Shown: piece after piece, positions 16,397 to 24,274 of the stretch
How positions within the stretch are numbered: position 1 is the stretch's first letter
How the letters are laid out: every line of letters starts with the position of its first letter
NCBI GenBank assembly: GCA_946615905.1
Contig: CAMOIE010000025.1
Location: forward strand, 1 to 40,926
Source: an uncultured Treponema sp.
Lineage (GTDB): Bacteria > Spirochaetota > Spirochaetia > Treponematales > Treponemataceae
Length of the DNA stretch: 40,926 nt
Direction: 5' to 3'
Translations under genes and position numbers: made by a program
The notes under the pieces: model-generated
Told to the model about the DNA's origin: nothing
Databases searched by the model: none
The model's input: the letters and a program-made list of their open reading frames with translations, nothing else

Positions 16397-17152
16397 ATGA
16401 AAGAAGCTAAGTTATCAATTATAACCATAACTAGAAATAATATTGAAGGCTTAAAAAAAACTATTGATAGTGTAAGAAGTCAAAGTGATAATAATTTTGA
16501 GTTTATTGTCATTGACGGGAATTCTTCAGACGGTACGGAAAGTTTATTGTCTGATAACTCTGATATAATAGACTATTATTGTTCTGAACCAGATTTAGGC
16601 ATCTATGATGCTATGAATAAAGGAATTAAAAAATCAAATGGTAAATATTTAATTATGCTAAATTCCGGGGATATTCTTTATAGTTCAACTGTTATAGAGA
16701 ATTTTTACAACGAAATAAAGACAAATAGTTTTTCTTGTTATTATTCTGATGCAATATATAGTGGAAAACGGGCAATCATTATAGAAAGTAATTTAGATAG
16801 AATGCATATAACACATCAAGCACTGATATATAAGAAAGAGCTACATGATAAATATGGATTTTATTTAGTTAACAAAGGTACAACAATATCAGATTATTTG
16901 TTTTTTAACTTTATCAAGAATGAAACATGGAAAAAAGTCGATTTCATTATTGCTAATTGTGATGATGGGGGGACATCAACCAATTGTTCACATTATTATC
17001 AAAAGTTGGGTGTCGATTTAATCTTTAATAATATGTCTCGATTTAAGGTCGCTATCATGTTAATTATTTTTCCTTTCTATCGAATATTTAGAAATTTTAC
17101 ATATACAAAACCTTGTGATGATGTTACTGAATGTAAATCTAAAAATAATTAA
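16397..17152 (+). CDS. GT2 family glycosyltransferase (WcaE/PssE-like)
   Basis: 251 residues, GT-A fold. SIITITRNNIEGLKKTIDSV, FIVIDGNSSDGT, SEPDLGIYDAMNKGI and LIMLNSGD are the motif series of the WcaE-like group of GT2 enzymes. AAGGAG at 16384-16389 with seven bases of spacing fixes the ATG at 16397 rather than the TTG six bases before it. A hydrophobic stretch near the C terminus (about residues 218-232) may associate with membrane. It is the last gene of the AT-rich block; composition rises sharply just after it. A G6 run at 16967-16972 encodes DDGG and appears ordinary. Confidence 0.85.
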   Translation: MKEAKLSIITITRNNIEGLKKTIDSVRSQSDNNFEFIVIDGNSSDGTESLLSDNSDIIDYYCSEPDLGIYDAMNKGIKKSNGKYLIMLNSGDILYSSTVIENFYNEIKTNSFSCYYSDAIYSGKRAIIIESNLDRMHITHQALIYKKELHDKYGFYLVNKGTTISDYLFFNFIKNETWKKVDFIIANCDDGGTSTNCSHYYQKLGVDLIFNNMSRFKVAIMLIIFPFYRIFRNFTYTKPCDDVTECKSKNN

Positions 17153-17203
17153 TTTTTTGATTATAATGCAGTCACTAATATCAGCTCTGGAAGGGGAATC
17201 AGC

Positions 17204-17352
17204 ATGATCAACTTTACGGTCGGACCGGTTCAGTCTGACGAAGAAACACTTGAAATCGGGTGAAAACAAGTACCTTATTTTCGGACACCTGAATTTTCCG
17301 AACTTATTAAGGAAAACGAAAAAATCATCCTCTCGCTCTTTGATGCTCGACA
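17204..17352 (+). pseudogene. Relic: N terminus of a class V (PhnW-like) aminotransferase
   Basis: Starting at the ATG at 17204, which has an AAGGGG ribosome site (17191-17196), the frame gives INFTVGPVQSDEETLEIG, then a TGA (17261-17263), then in the same frame KQVPYFRTPEFSELIKENEK. This is the recognisable N terminus of alanine-glyoxylate / 2-aminoethylphosphonate-type class V aminotransferases. Similarity ends near 17350, where a TagF-like sequence begins in another frame. So a short 5' fragment with a nonsense codon remains, joined to an unrelated gene remnant by a deletion. It cannot make a working enzyme. Confidence 0.65.
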
Positions 17353-17972
17353 ATTTAAAGCAAAAATACGACTCGAACGAACGAGTCCAAAACGAAACAA
17401 AAACGGTGCTTGTCGCTCCCAGCTGGGGAAAAAGCGGAATCCTCTCAAAATATGGCGACAAATTCCTTTCGTCCCTCAAAGACACAGGTTTCAAAATCAT
17501 CGTGCGCCCGCACCCGCAGACGGTCGTTTCAGAACAGGATATTTTGAAGCCGCTTGAAGAAAAATTCGCGTGCTTTGAATGGAACTACGACAACGACAAT
17601 TTTGCCGTCCTGAATCGCGCCGACATCCTCATCACGGACTTTTCGGGGATCATCCATGACTACACCTTCCTCTGCGACAAGCCGGTAATATACGTAAACG
17701 CAGACTTGGACTTAAAGCCTTACGATGCTTACGACCTGCCGTCGAACGGAAAAGACATTTGGCAATTTGCGGTTTTAAAGAAAATCGGAATAGAACTTAA
17801 AGAAGACAACTTTGCACAAATCAAAGAAATCATTTAGTCTGCATCCGATTCTGCGGAGCTTGCCCAACTACGCAAGAATGCAAAAGAAGAAGCCTGGACA
17901 AAACAAGGCCTTGCCGGAAGAAAAATAGCGGAGTTTATGATTGAAAAATACAATGCATTGGAGGCAAAATAA
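17343..17972 (+). pseudogene. Relic: C-terminal part of a TagF/TagB-like glycerophosphotransferase
   Basis: The frame from 17343 contains VLVAPSWGKSGILSKYG, IIVRPHPQT and ILITDFSGIIHDYTFLCDKPVIYV, the donor-binding half of CDP-glycerol glycerophosphotransferase-like enzymes. An in-frame TAG at 17835-17837 interrupts it; beyond the stop the same frame continues 44 codons with a plausible tail (AELAQLRKNAKEEAW) to the TAA at 17970-17972, which overlaps the next ATG. The N-terminal half is missing and is replaced by the aminotransferase relic. So it is 5'-truncated with a nonsense codon. A shorter 164-residue product from 17343 might still be made. Its former role was probably phospho-alcohol transfer onto the glycan. 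Confidence 0.7.
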
Positions 17973-19858
17973 TGCAGGCATTGATGTTGGCTGCTGGAAT
18001 GGGTAAGCGACTTGGAAGATACACAAAAGACGGAACAAAGTGCATGGTTCCTGTGAATGGCAAAGCACTGATTGAATACGCAATTGAAGCTCTTGTCAAA
18101 AACGGAATCAAAAAGTTTATTGTCGTTGTAGGTTACAAGTCGGACGTTTTAATAGACTTTATCAATTCAAAATTCAATGAGTCAAACCTTGGCGGCATGG
18201 AAATTGAATATATCGAAAACAAGGTTTACGACAAGACAAACAACATCTATTCCCTCTATATGGCAAAAGACAAGCTCTACGAGGATGACACGATTCTTTT
18301 GGAAAGTGACCTCATCTTCAAGCCGGAGATTATCGGAAAATTGATTGAATGTCGCGACAAAAACCTTGCCGTTGTCTCCCATTTCGAGTCTTGGATGGAC
18401 GGAACTTGTACAATCCTTGACGAAAAACGTAATATTACAGGAATGGTTGATAAAGCCACATTCAACTGGTTTGAGACGGAAAACTACTACAAGACTGTGA
18501 ATATCTATAAGTTTTCAAAAGATTTTTCAAAGAACTATTACGTGCCATTTTTGGAAGCATACCAGAAGGCATTCGGCAAAAACGAATACTACGAGCAGGT
18601 TTTAAAAGTCCTCTCCTTCCTTTCTTCGTCAACACTCAAAGGTCTTCCTGTTTCTGGCGACGACTGGTACGAGATTGACGACCCTTCAGACCTTTCCATT
18701 GCAGAAAACCGATTTGCGACAGGCAAAGAAAAGCTTGTGCAGCTCCAGCACCGTTATGGCGGCTACTGGCGCTTTCCACAGCTAAAGGACTACTGCTATT
18801 TGGTAAATCCATACTTTCCGCCAAAGAAGATGGTTGACGAAATGGAAGTTTCTTTTAAGACCTTGCTCACCCAATATCCGAGCGGAGCGGCTCAGGAAAG
18901 TCTTTTGGCTGGAAAAATCTTCAACATCCTGCCGGAAAATATCGTTGTAGGAAACGGAGCGGCAGAGCTTATCTCTTCTATTGGCGACCTTCTTTCAGGA
19001 ACTGTCGCAATCCCTTATCCGACTTTTAACGAATATCCAGAGCGTTTTAAAAACTGCAAGTTGGTTCCAGTCCCGACAAATAGGGAAGATTTTTCTTACA
19101 TGGCAGACGACATTCTAAAAACTGTAAAATCAGAAAAGGCAAATGCCGTCCTTCTTATAAATCCGGACAATCCTTCTGGAAACTTCCTTAAAAAAGATGA
19201 TGTGATTAGTCTTTTGGCCGAGCTTAAAAAATTGAACGTCACTTTGATTTTTGACGAGTCTTTCATAGATTTTGCTGATAGGGAAATCCGCTACACGCTG
19301 CTTGAACAAAACATTTTGGACAAGTACGAAAATCTTGTTGTCGTAAAGTCAATTTCAAAATCATACGGGGTTCCGGGATTGAGGCTTGGAATCCTCGCTT
19401 CAAAAAATGCTGATTATGTTGGAAAAATCAAAAAGACAAACGCCATTTGGAACATCAACTCCTTTGGCGAATACTTTTTGCAGATTTACGAGAAATACAA
19501 GAAGTCTTATTCTGCCGCCTGCGACTCCATTGCCGATGAGCGAGCCCGCTTTGTAAAAGAATTGTCAAAAATCGGCTGGCTGAAAGTCTTCCCAAGTCAG
19601 GCGAACTTTATCCTCTGCAAACTTGACAAAAATCACCGAGCGGACGACCTTGCTGTCAAACTGCTTGAAGACAACATCTACATAAAAGACTTGACCGGCA
19701 AGAAGTGCTTCGAGGAGCCGAACTATATAAGACTTGCAATCCGCGACAAAAATGACAATGATTTTCTTGTGAAATCTCTGGAGGAAATAGATATGAAGTC
19801 AAGAATTTTGAGGGGGGGGGGTAAGGGTCGTCACTTCAAATTTTCTTCCACATCTTAA
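17972..19858 (+). CDS. Nucleotidyltransferase-class I aminotransferase fusion, G-tract near 3' end
   Basis: 628 residues as sequenced. Residues 1-240 form a LicC/PntC-like nucleotidyltransferase (LAAGMGKRLG with G10, G12, R14). Residues about 265-610 are a fold-type I PLP enzyme of the HisC/CobD group: NPDNPSGN and SISKSYGVPGLRLG with PLP Lys K463. Similar fused pairs activate aminoalkyl phosphates or phosphonates as CDP derivatives (PntC in treponemes carries a different, class V, aminotransferase). A product such as CDP-ethanolamine or CDP-serinol is a guess. GGAGG lies at 17960-17964. A G10 tract (19812-19821) sets the C terminus: with 10 G it stops at 19858; with 9 G it would run to the TAA at 19917-19919, four bases from the next start; with 11 G it stops at once. 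Confidence 0.8.
   Translation: MQALMLAAGMGKRLGRYTKDGTKCMVPVNGKALIEYAIEALVKNGIKKFIVVVGYKSDVLIDFINSKFNESNLGGMEIEYIENKVYDKTNNIYSLYMAKDKLYEDDTILLESDLIFKPEIIGKLIECRDKNLAVVSHFESWMDGTCTILDEKRNITGMVDKATFNWFETENYYKTVNIYKFSKDFSKNYYVPFLEAYQKAFGKNEYYEQVLKVLSFLSSSTLKGLPVSGDDWYEIDDPSDLSIAENRFATGKEKLVQLQHRYGGYWRFPQLKDYCYLVNPYFPPKKMVDEMEVSFKTLLTQYPSGAAQESLLAGKIFNILPENIVVGNGAAELISSIGDLLSGTVAIPYPTFNEYPERFKNCKLVPVPTNREDFSYMADDILKTVKSEKANAVLLINPDNPSGNFLKKDDVISLLAELKKLNVTLIFDESFIDFADREIRYTLLEQNILDKYENLVVVKSISKSYGVPGLRLGILASKNADYVGKIKKTNAIWNINSFGEYFLQIYEKYKKSYSAACDSIADERARFVKELSKIGWLKVFPSQANFILCKLDKNHRADDLAVKLLEDNIYIKDLTGKKCFEEPNYIRLAIRDKNDNDFLVKSLEEIDMKSRILRGGGKGRHFKFSSTS
19812..19821 (+). repeat. Poly-G tract T2 (G10)
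   Basis: Ten G residues inside the 3' part of the nucleotidyltransferase-aminotransferase gene, after codon 613. The catalytic domains are already complete, so length changes alter only the tail and the distance from the stop to the cytidylyltransferase start at 19923. A nine-G form adds a tail ending WYSILKFEE. It lacks the GTTAG-N6-CTAAC hairpin seen at other tracts. Confidence 0.75.
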
Positions 19859-19922
19859 CAAAGAAAATGAATACAGAGAAACTGACCGCTGGTATTCGAT
19901 TTTGAAATTTGAGGAGTAAAAT

Positions 19923-20387
19923 ATGATAGCTGGAAAAACCGTAGTCTACACGAGCGGAACTTTCGACATGCTGCACGCGAACCACATCAAGATGATTGAG
20001 TACGCCCGTTCTCTCGGTGACATTCTCATTGTCGGAGTGAACACGGACGAACTTGTGGAAAGCTACAAGTCCCAGCCGATTATTCCCTTTGACGAGCGTA
20101 TTGCGCTCGTGAAGGCATTGAAGTACCCCGACATTGTGATTCCACAGCGTTCACTCGACCATGCAGACAAGGTGAAAAAACTGAATTTCGATGTGTTTGT
20201 TGTCGGTGACGACTGGGCTGGGAAATACGACTACCTCAAAGAACAGGGTGTTGACGTGGTGTACTTTCCATACGGCTCTGGGGTGAGTTCTACGAACCTG
20301 AAAGAGCGGATTTATGAGAGGTACAGCGAACTGAAAACCAAGGCGGACAGCCACTTTCCCAACGACATAGAGATAAAGAATATATAA
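19923..20387 (+). CDS. TagD-like cytidylyltransferase with variant HANH motif
   Basis: 154 residues, close to the size of glycerol-3-phosphate cytidylyltransferase. VVYTSGTFDMLHANH places the nucleotide-binding HxGH motif at 18-21, but as HANH, with Asn for Gly. VVGDDWAGKYDYL and SGVSSTNLKERI are the later family motifs (the last normally RTxGIST). It would join CTP to a small phospho-alcohol to give a CDP-alcohol. Together with the upstream fusion and the CDP-alcohol phosphotransferase at 12040 it outlines a branch for phospho-alcohol decoration. GAGGAG at 19911-19916 is the ribosome site. Substrate not known. Confidence 0.78.
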   Translation: MIAGKTVVYTSGTFDMLHANHIKMIEYARSLGDILIVGVNTDELVESYKSQPIIPFDERIALVKALKYPDIVIPQRSLDHADKVKKLNFDVFVVGDDWAGKYDYLKEQGVDVVYFPYGSGVSSTNLKERIYERYSELKTKADSHFPNDIEIKNI

Positions 20388-20405
20388 TAATTTGGAGATG
20401 TCATT

Positions 20406-21641
20406 ATGAATGAACTAAACAAAGAGAAGTTGTTGGCAATTAACGGTGGGAGTCCCATCAGAACTGATAAAATTTATTATGGTCGACAGTGGATTGAAGA
20501 AGACGATATAAAAGCGGTTGCAGATGTTCTTCGTAGCCAATTTATCACTTGCGGTCCTAAAGTTTCAGAAATGGAACAAACACTTAAGGAATATACCGGT
20601 GCAAAACATGCCATAGTTGTAAACTCTGGTACTTCTGCCTTGCATTGTGCTTGTTTGGCTGCTGGTGTTGGGCCTGGAGATGAAGTAATTACAACTCCAA
20701 TGACTTTTGCAGCGTCTGCGAACTGTGCTGTTTATTGTGGTGCCACACCGGTTTTTGCAGATATAGATCCGGAGACATACAATATCGACCCTGCAAGTAT
20801 TGAAGCCCATATTACTCCAAAGACAAAGGCCGTAATCGCAGTTGATTTTACCGGCCAAGTTGTAAAAGTTGATGAAATCAGAGCGATATGCGATAAACAC
20901 AATCTTGTATTTATCGAAGATGCTGCACATTCTATTGGTAGCAAATATACAGGAAAGTCAACAGACGGCAAGCCTCGTATGGTTGGAAACCTTGCCGATA
21001 TTACTTGCTTTAGTTTTCACCCTGTAAAAACAATTACAGCAGGAGAAGGCGGTGCAATAACTACCAATAATGAAGAATTCTATAAAAAAGCTTTGCTTGC
21101 ACATGCCCATGGTATTACACATGATGAAGCCCAAATGGAAGGGGCTCCGCATGAGGGAATGTGGTACTATGAGATGATTAGCCTTGGTTATAACTACAGA
21201 ATGACCGACTTTCAAGCTGCTCTTTTGCAAAGTCAATTCAAAAAAATCGACAAATTCATTGCCCGCCGAAAGGAAATTGTTGCTCGGTATAACGAGGCAT
21301 TCAAGGATATTCCAGAACTCTTTATTCAGAAAGAGATTCCAGAATCAGATACAAGCCGCCACCTTTATATTATTCAATTAAAACTCGACAAACTTAATTG
21401 CACTCGCCGTCAGTTCTTTGATGCAATGAGTGCAGAAGGTGTACAGTGCCAGATTCATTATGTACCGGTTTATTGGTTCCCATTCTATGAGCATAGGGGC
21501 TATAAAAAAGGCCTTTGTCCAAATGCGGAATATATGTATAAGGGCATAATGAGTATTCCGCTATATCCCAAAATGTCTGATAAAGATGTTGAGGATACTA
21601 TTGCGGCTGTAAAAAAAATATGTGAGGCATACAGAAAATAA
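20406..21641 (+). CDS. pseC: UDP-4-keto-sugar aminotransferase PseC (DegT/DnrJ/EryC1 family)
   Basis: 411 residues. AIVVNSGTSALHCA, VFADIDPETYNID, VFIEDAAHSIGSKY and SFHPVKTITAGEGG with PLP Lys K208 place it in the sugar aminotransferase family, and the sequence is closest to PseC by motif (NGGSPIR start, FSFHPVKTIT). PseC aminates C4 of the L-arabino-4-keto sugar in pseudaminic acid synthesis. pseF and pseI lie in the same operon. No separate pseB is seen in the window; FnlA could supply the substrate. TTTGGAGATG precedes the ATG with suitable spacing. Complete. Confidence 0.9.
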   Translation: MNELNKEKLLAINGGSPIRTDKIYYGRQWIEEDDIKAVADVLRSQFITCGPKVSEMEQTLKEYTGAKHAIVVNSGTSALHCACLAAGVGPGDEVITTPMTFAASANCAVYCGATPVFADIDPETYNIDPASIEAHITPKTKAVIAVDFTGQVVKVDEIRAICDKHNLVFIEDAAHSIGSKYTGKSTDGKPRMVGNLADITCFSFHPVKTITAGEGGAITTNNEEFYKKALLAHAHGITHDEAQMEGAPHEGMWYYEMISLGYNYRMTDFQAALLQSQFKKIDKFIARRKEIVARYNEAFKDIPELFIQKEIPESDTSRHLYIIQLKLDKLNCTRRQFFDAMSAEGVQCQIHYVPVYWFPFYEHRGYKKGLCPNAEYMYKGIMSIPLYPKMSDKDVEDTIAAVKKICEAYRK

Positions 21642-21659
21642 TAATATGGAGACTAAAAT

Positions 21660-22362
21660 ATGAAACTTGCCTGTACACAAGACGAATTGTTATCTCTTCT
21701 TAAAACGCAATTATCTAATTTTTCATACAGTGAAATTACTGCTAAAGAAAAGGAAAAACTTGCCTTTTTAATTGACTATACAAATAAACGGGGGGGGGGT
21801 ATTAAAAAGATTGGATATTTGTTTTAGTGCAGTCACTAACAAATATTATAACCGGGATGGCGAGACATTTTTTAATCCTCTCCATTCTGGGCAGTATGGT
21901 GTTTTTCTTTATTATCTTTCCAATGAAGCATTTAAGCACGATGAAATCAAACTTGCCGAAAAGATTTATTACTTGAACAAGGCATTAAATTGTGTTGAAT
22001 GGTTCTATGAAATAAATCTTCCAGAGCATTTCTTTGCGGATCATCCGCTTGGTTGTGTTTTGGGCAGGGCAAATTATGGAGACTACTTGTGCGTCGGCCA
22101 AGGCGTAACGGTAGGTAACAATCATAACTTATATCCGACAATCGGAAAGAATGTTACGATTCATCCATATTCTTCAATAATTGGAAAAAGTGTCATCGGG
22201 GATAACGTTGAAATTTCAATGTACACAATGATAAAAGACGAGACAATTCCATCCGATTGTCTTGTTTTTGGGCAGTCGCCTAATTTAATTATTAAACAGC
22301 GAAGCCATCAAGAAATGATGCAAAGGCTTTGCCAGTTTAGGGTAGAGAAAAAATATGAGTAG
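21660..22362 (+). pseudogene. Hexapeptide (serine O-acetyltransferase-like) acetyltransferase, phase-OFF by G-tract
   Basis: The ATG at 21660 opens a frame that after 43 codons meets a G10 tract (21790-21799) and stops at the TAG at 21825-21827. With nine G the frame joins the long downstream frame and gives 233 residues ending at 22362. That protein has an alpha-helical N terminus and a left-handed beta-helix (GDYLCVGQGVTVGNNHNLYP, IGKNVTIHPYSSIIGKSVIGDN), as in CysE/NeuD-like acetyltransferases, and probably acetylates the nonulosonate or its precursor. As sequenced it is OFF. Ribosome site is weak (GGAG at 21648-21651). The 3' end overlaps pseF by eight bases. Confidence 0.8.
21790..21799 (+). 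repeat. Poly-G tract T3 (G10), OFF state
   Basis: Ten G residues preceded by AAC and followed by TATT inside the hexapeptide acetyltransferase gene. Ten breaks the frame; nine or twelve restores it. This is the clearest on/off contingency site among the transferases because the catalytic region lies wholly downstream. Confidence 0.85.
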
Positions 22363-23086
22363 ATTGGCAATAATCCCCGCCCGAGGGGGAAGCAAGCGAA
22401 TACCGCGCAAGAACATCAAGGAATTCTGCGGAAAGCCGATTTTGGCATATTCTGTGGAGGCCGCTTTGAAGTCGAATCTCTTTGATGAGGTGATGGTCTC
22501 TACCGATGATGAAGAAATTGCGGAAGTCGCTAAAAGATATGGAGCTTCCGTTCCTTTTTACCGTTCAGAAAAGACCGCCAACGACTACGCAATCTTAAAG
22601 GACGTGATGACCGAAGTCCTTTCCATGTACAAGGAGCGCGGAAAGGAATTTGACGAAGTTTGCTGCATTCTTTCAACCGCACCTTTTGTAACGGCTGATG
22701 ATTTGCAAAGAGCACATAAATTAATGGAAGAAAACGCAAGTGCAACTGCAGTCCTCCCAGTGGTAAAGTATTCCTACACGATATTCCGCTCACTGCAAAA
22801 AAACGCGGATGGAAAGATTGAAATGTTTTGGCCTGAGAATTTTTCTAAGCGGAGTCAGGATTTGCCAGAAGCCTTCCATGACGCAGGGCTTTTCTATTGG
22901 TACAGAAAACAATATTTCCAAGAGAAAGTCGCCGGTTTTGGCGAGCATTCTTTTGGATATGAAATAAGCGAAAGCAAGGCTCAAGACATAGACACCTATG
23001 AAGACTGGGCGATTGCTGAGGAGAAATATATGTTTTTGAATAACAAGATAGTTGTAAATCATGGGAATGAGGAATTCAAGAAGTGA
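22355..23086 (+). CDS. pseF: Pseudaminic acid cytidylyltransferase PseF (NeuA family)
   Basis: 243 residues. LAIIPARGGSKRIPRKNIKEF is the CTP-binding start of CMP-nonulosonate synthetases; DEVMVSTDDEEIAEVAKRYG, CCILSTAPFVTADDL and DAGLFYWYR are the following motifs, and SKAQDIDTYEDW is the end of the domain, all as in PseF. It activates pseudaminic acid as CMP-Pse. It overlaps the acetyltransferase by eight bases. The composition drop of the following DUF3800 gene begins at its last codons, marking a junction near 23086-23140. Confidence 0.9.
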   Translation: MSRLAIIPARGGSKRIPRKNIKEFCGKPILAYSVEAALKSNLFDEVMVSTDDEEIAEVAKRYGASVPFYRSEKTANDYAILKDVMTEVLSMYKERGKEFDEVCCILSTAPFVTADDLQRAHKLMEENASATAVLPVVKYSYTIFRSLQKNADGKIEMFWPENFSKRSQDLPEAFHDAGLFYWYRKQYFQEKVAGFGEHSFGYEISESKAQDIDTYEDWAIAEEKYMFLNNKIVVNHGNEEFKK

Positions 23087-23105
23087 AATAGTATCACTAG
23101 AAAAA

Positions 23106-23134
23106 TTGACAGAGTATGGAAATGAAAATACACT
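23106..23134 (+). promoter_or_regulatory. Strong sigma-70-like promoter for the DUF3800-HNH pair
   Basis: A perfect TTGACA (23106-23111), a 17-base spacer and TACACT (23129-23134). The predicted transcript start falls only a few bases before the ATG at 23145, so the message may be nearly leaderless. An own promoter fits an independent inserted cassette within the pse operon. Confidence 0.55.
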
Positions 23135-23144
23135 AAATTTTACT

Positions 23145-24263
23145 ATGAAACACCTGTATTTTGATGAATCTGGTTATACTGGAAATAATCTTCTTGACAA
23201 TACTCAACCGACTTTTTGCTATTTGGGTGTGGATTGTTCTACTGAATTGGAAAATGCCTTTTTGTCTTTGAAGACAAAATACCAGTATTCAAACTCTGAA
23301 GTAAAAGGAACGAATGTTGTTAAGCATAAGGCTGGCCAAAAACTTTTGAAAGAACTTTGGCCGTTATGTGCTGAAAAAACAAAGTTTTTTCTTGCAGACA
23401 AGAAGTACGCTTTGGCTGCAAAAATGTTTGAATATGTTTATGAGCCTGTTTTTGCAGACCATAATGTTATTATTTATAATTCTGGGTTCCATATTTTTTT
23501 TACCAATTTTTTGTATTGGAATTATTTTACTAAAAGTAATAGGAGTGCCGAGTCAATTTTTGCTAATTTCCAAAAATTCATAAAAGGGAAAAAACAGATA
23601 GACTTTGTTGATTCTATAAAACCTGAGCCTTTGCCAGATAATCCGTTGTATCCATTTTTTAAATTTTGTCAAATGTATAGGAATAAAATTGCATCAGATA
23701 TAACCTTTTCTGAATCCTTTGATACTTGGATTTTAGATATCACCGATACAGGTTTGTTCAGTTTGTTGGCGGCATTTGAAGGTGATGGTACAGAATCGCT
23801 ACAGGTGGTTTGTGATGATTCGAAGCCTATTACGGCTTTTAAGGATTTTCTTGATGTGGAAGTTGGTGATACACGAAAGTTATATGCAGGTGTAAGAGAG
23901 CATAAACTGAGAATTAATTTTAATCTTGCAAATAAGATAGAAATGAAATCATCTAAGACTTGCATATCACTTCAAATTGCAGACTTTTTGGCAGCATCCG
24001 TTGTCTATGCTTTTAACAAGTCTGATGATTTTTCTAAAGATATTAGCAAGTTTGCATCAAACAGTATGGTCGCGGATATTTCCTTGTTACCTCGTCCGCT
24101 TTCTGATTATTCAGAAGAAGAAATTTCTTCATACTTAACTATGATGGAAATATTAGGCGATTCAAAAATGACTTATAGGGAAAAGTTACATTCCGTGTGG
24201 TATTTAAGTAGATTTATAAAACCATGTCATAAATTTGACCTACTCAAATATTTGCAAGGTTAA
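23145..24263 (+). CDS. DUF3800 domain protein (putative nuclease-like, defence or mobile-linked)
   Basis: 372 residues. LYFDESGYTGNN at residues 3-14 is the signature acidic start of DUF3800, a family related to RNase H-fold proteins and often found with mobile or defence genes; the C-terminal LQIADFLAASVVYAF block is also typical, with a conserved Asp. The start at 23145 places this signature at the N terminus as usual and follows the promoter at 23106; a frame from an ATG at 23061 is longer but overlaps pseF. Much more AT-rich than pseF. It is followed by an HNH gene six to eleven bases later. No glycan role is apparent. Function is unproven. Confidence 0.75.
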   Translation: MKHLYFDESGYTGNNLLDNTQPTFCYLGVDCSTELENAFLSLKTKYQYSNSEVKGTNVVKHKAGQKLLKELWPLCAEKTKFFLADKKYALAAKMFEYVYEPVFADHNVIIYNSGFHIFFTNFLYWNYFTKSNRSAESIFANFQKFIKGKKQIDFVDSIKPEPLPDNPLYPFFKFCQMYRNKIASDITFSESFDTWILDITDTGLFSLLAAFEGDGTESLQVVCDDSKPITAFKDFLDVEVGDTRKLYAGVREHKLRINFNLANKIEMKSSKTCISLQIADFLAASVVYAFNKSDDFSKDISKFASNSMVADISLLPRPLSDYSEEEISSYLTMMEILGDSKMTYREKLHSVWYLSRFIKPCHKFDLLKYLQG

Positions 24264-24274
24264 GGAGAATGTTT

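Noticed and set aside
15956..16972. G6 runs at 15956-15961 and 16967-16972 as further contingency tracts
   Set aside because: They are shorter than the other tracts, encode conserved or ordinary motifs (PWG, DDGG) and leave both genes in frame. Six G alone is weak evidence for slippage.
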